38,376 nucleotides of DNA from a virus. Made by a program: the position numbers and the translations under genes. Shown one piece after another: positions 37,616-38,376 of the stretch (the first letter of the stretch is position 1; the number at the start of each line of letters is the position of its first letter). The DNA lies in IMG/VR virus record IMGVR_UViG_3300049846_000769, positions 1 through 38,376 of that record, one strand, 5' to 3'. The notes under the pieces were generated by a model. The model was given only the letters and a program-made list of their open reading frames with translations, was not told where the DNA came from and searched no databases.

Positions 37616-38124
37616 AGGTATTGTTCAAGCAACAAAAGCTTTGTGTTTTTGGATAGGTTGCTGGTTCTTATTTCTGTGAAAATGTCATCTGTGGTTGTTT
37701 TCACAACTGGCGCAACAACCTCTGTCAAGCTTAGTTGACTTGGAACTTTTGGCAGGTGGTTTCTGCATTGATAATTAACCACTGATTTGTAATTCCATTT
37801 TTTTCCACGTCTTGTTGTCAACCCTGCCTGATTTAACAATTTAGCAACCTGTTTGCGCGTTTTCCCAGCTTCAAAAGCTGATGACATAATTTCACCAACC
37901 TTTTTTTGACTAAAATTTGGCTGTGCTTTTTTTCTGGTATTATATGCCCGATGTCCATTTGTGCAAAGAAATGTGCTGACATCAGCATTTTTCAATTTGT
38001 TTCCTGATGCTTGAGTGTATCCCAGGTCATTCATATCCTCAGTCATTTGTGTTAGCTTTGCGCCTTGTGATCTTTGTTCAACCAAATATTCCAAAGCTTC
38101 TTTGTCCAATCTTTTAATTTCCAT
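37612..38124 (-). CDS. Double HTH protein with recombinase-like domains
   Basis: The 170-residue protein has two copies of a resolvase/recombinase-type helix-turn-helix unit: EQRSQGAKLTQMTEDMNDLG near 16-35 and AFEAGKTRKQVAKLLNQAGLTTRRGKKW near 83-110 ('G.s...ia..Ln..G..T..G..W....V'). There is no serine-recombinase catalytic domain, so it is probably a DNA-binding regulator. AGGGGGAG precedes ATG 38124. It follows the XRE regulator and may act with it. Confidence 0.7.
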   Translation of the reverse strand: MEIKRLDKEALEYLVEQRSQGAKLTQMTEDMNDLGYTQASGNKLKNADVSTFLCTNGHRAYNTRKKAQPNFSQKKVGEIMSSAFEAGKTRKQVAKLLNQAGLTTRRGKKWNYKSVVNYQCRNHLPKVPSQLSLTEVVAPVVKTTTDDIFTEIRTSNLSKNTKLLLLEQYL

Positions 38125-38135
38125 CGCTCCCCCTT

Positions 38136-38376
38136 TTATAATCCTGTTTCTTTTATAAAATTGTTTAGTTCCATTTTGTACTTATCAATCATTTCAGAGT
38201 GCAAAATCAAAATATATTTTTGCGCAATGTATTTTGTTCTTTTTCCGCCAACCTTTTCAATAACATTAAAAACCTTTTTGACTGTCTTTGCTGGTGGGTG
38301 TGACAAGCCACGTTCCCAATTAGAAACAAACTGTGCTGACATATAACCAAGGCCATCAGACAATTGTTTCTGTGTC
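38136..38376 (-). CDS. XRE-family regulator (N-terminus cut by window edge)
   Basis: The frame is open to the right edge and reads TQKQLSDGLGYMSAQFVSNW, then ERGLSHPP, the typical Cro/C1-type helix-turn-helix with its NWERG end of the recognition helix. At least 79 residues remain. The C-terminal part is helical and basic (MIDKYKMELNNFIKETG). A TTG at 38363 would cut the motif, so the true start is outside. A repressor or Cro-like role at the head of the leftward early operon is likely. Confidence 0.75.
   Translation of the reverse strand, partial: TQKQLSDGLGYMSAQFVSNWERGLSHPPAKTVKKVFNVIEKVGGKRTKYIAQKYILILHSEMIDKYKMELNNFIKETGL

Noticed and set aside
1-38376. tRNA genes, CRISPR arrays, insertion sequences, integrase and attachment sites
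   Set aside because: No cloverleaf-like segment in the gaps, no regularly spaced repeats, no transposase or integrase motifs, and no matching ends at the two edges of the window.
1-38376. Joining the two window ends as one circular genome
   Set aside because: Reading the left partial gene across into the right end does not give an obviously continuous protein, and no terminal repeat was seen. Circularity cannot be supported.

Overview
The window is almost the whole genome of a tailed double-stranded DNA phage, or a prophage. It is AT-rich (roughly 40% G+C by eye), has hardly any gaps, and its genes are joined by ATGA/TAATG overlaps. The late genes form a long-tailed (siphovirus) set with HK97-type head proteins: TerS, TerL, a portal-MuF fusion, prohead protease, HK97-fold capsid, gp6-like connector, head-tail joining protein, HK97 gp10-like protein, DUF3168 tail-completion protein, tail tube, tail chaperones with a probable -1 frameshift, tape measure, and tail tip/fibre proteins. 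Lipoprotein signals and spanin-like proteins point to a Gram-negative host. The sequence does not identify the genus. No integrase, tRNA, CRISPR array or terminal repeat was seen. Both window ends cut through a gene.

Layout. (1) 1-3650, minus strand: a recombination operon, in transcription order RecE-like nuclease, two small unknowns, RecT annealing protein, RusA resolvase, a CsrA-like protein, a small basic protein and a conserved phage protein cut by the left edge. (2) 3651-3897: divergent control region with a 9-bp inverted repeat and two DnaA-box-like sites. (3) 3898-6340, plus strand: a replication initiator-like gene carrying internal repeats, a helicase-loader-like gene, two unknowns, an HNH protein and a small coiled-coil protein. 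(4) 6317-7432, minus strand: a metallophosphoesterase with an N-terminal homing-endonuclease-associated repeat. (5) 7625-8669, plus strand: a dNMP kinase and a TIGR02594-type endolysin, followed by back-to-back terminators.

(6) 8742-33966, minus strand: the late operon. Transcription starts at TerS and runs leftward through TerL and portal. It then crosses an unusual accessory cassette (collagen-like protein, fibre-like proteins, a permuted papain-fold peptidase, two small beta proteins) that separates portal from protease. After that come the head, connector, tail tube, chaperone, tape measure and fibre genes, a membrane/lysis-like cluster with two lipoprotein-like genes, and the tail-tip genes. 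(7) 34085-34651, plus strand: one lipoprotein gene with its own terminator, moron-like. (8) 34715-38376, minus strand: an early operon beginning with an XRE regulator (cut by the right edge) and a double-HTH protein. It continues with two tiny membrane proteins, a GHKL-type ATPase whose motifs look circularly permuted, and a run of small genes including two Cys-rich ones.

How they work together: the early genes regulate and perhaps modify the host, and the initiator and loader recruit the host replisome. RecE-like/RecT/RusA recombine and resolve replicating DNA. The kinase supplies nucleotides, and the late operon builds and releases virions. The least explained parts are the permuted GHKL protein, the CsrA-like gene, the signal peptides on two fibre-like proteins, and the cassette between portal and protease.
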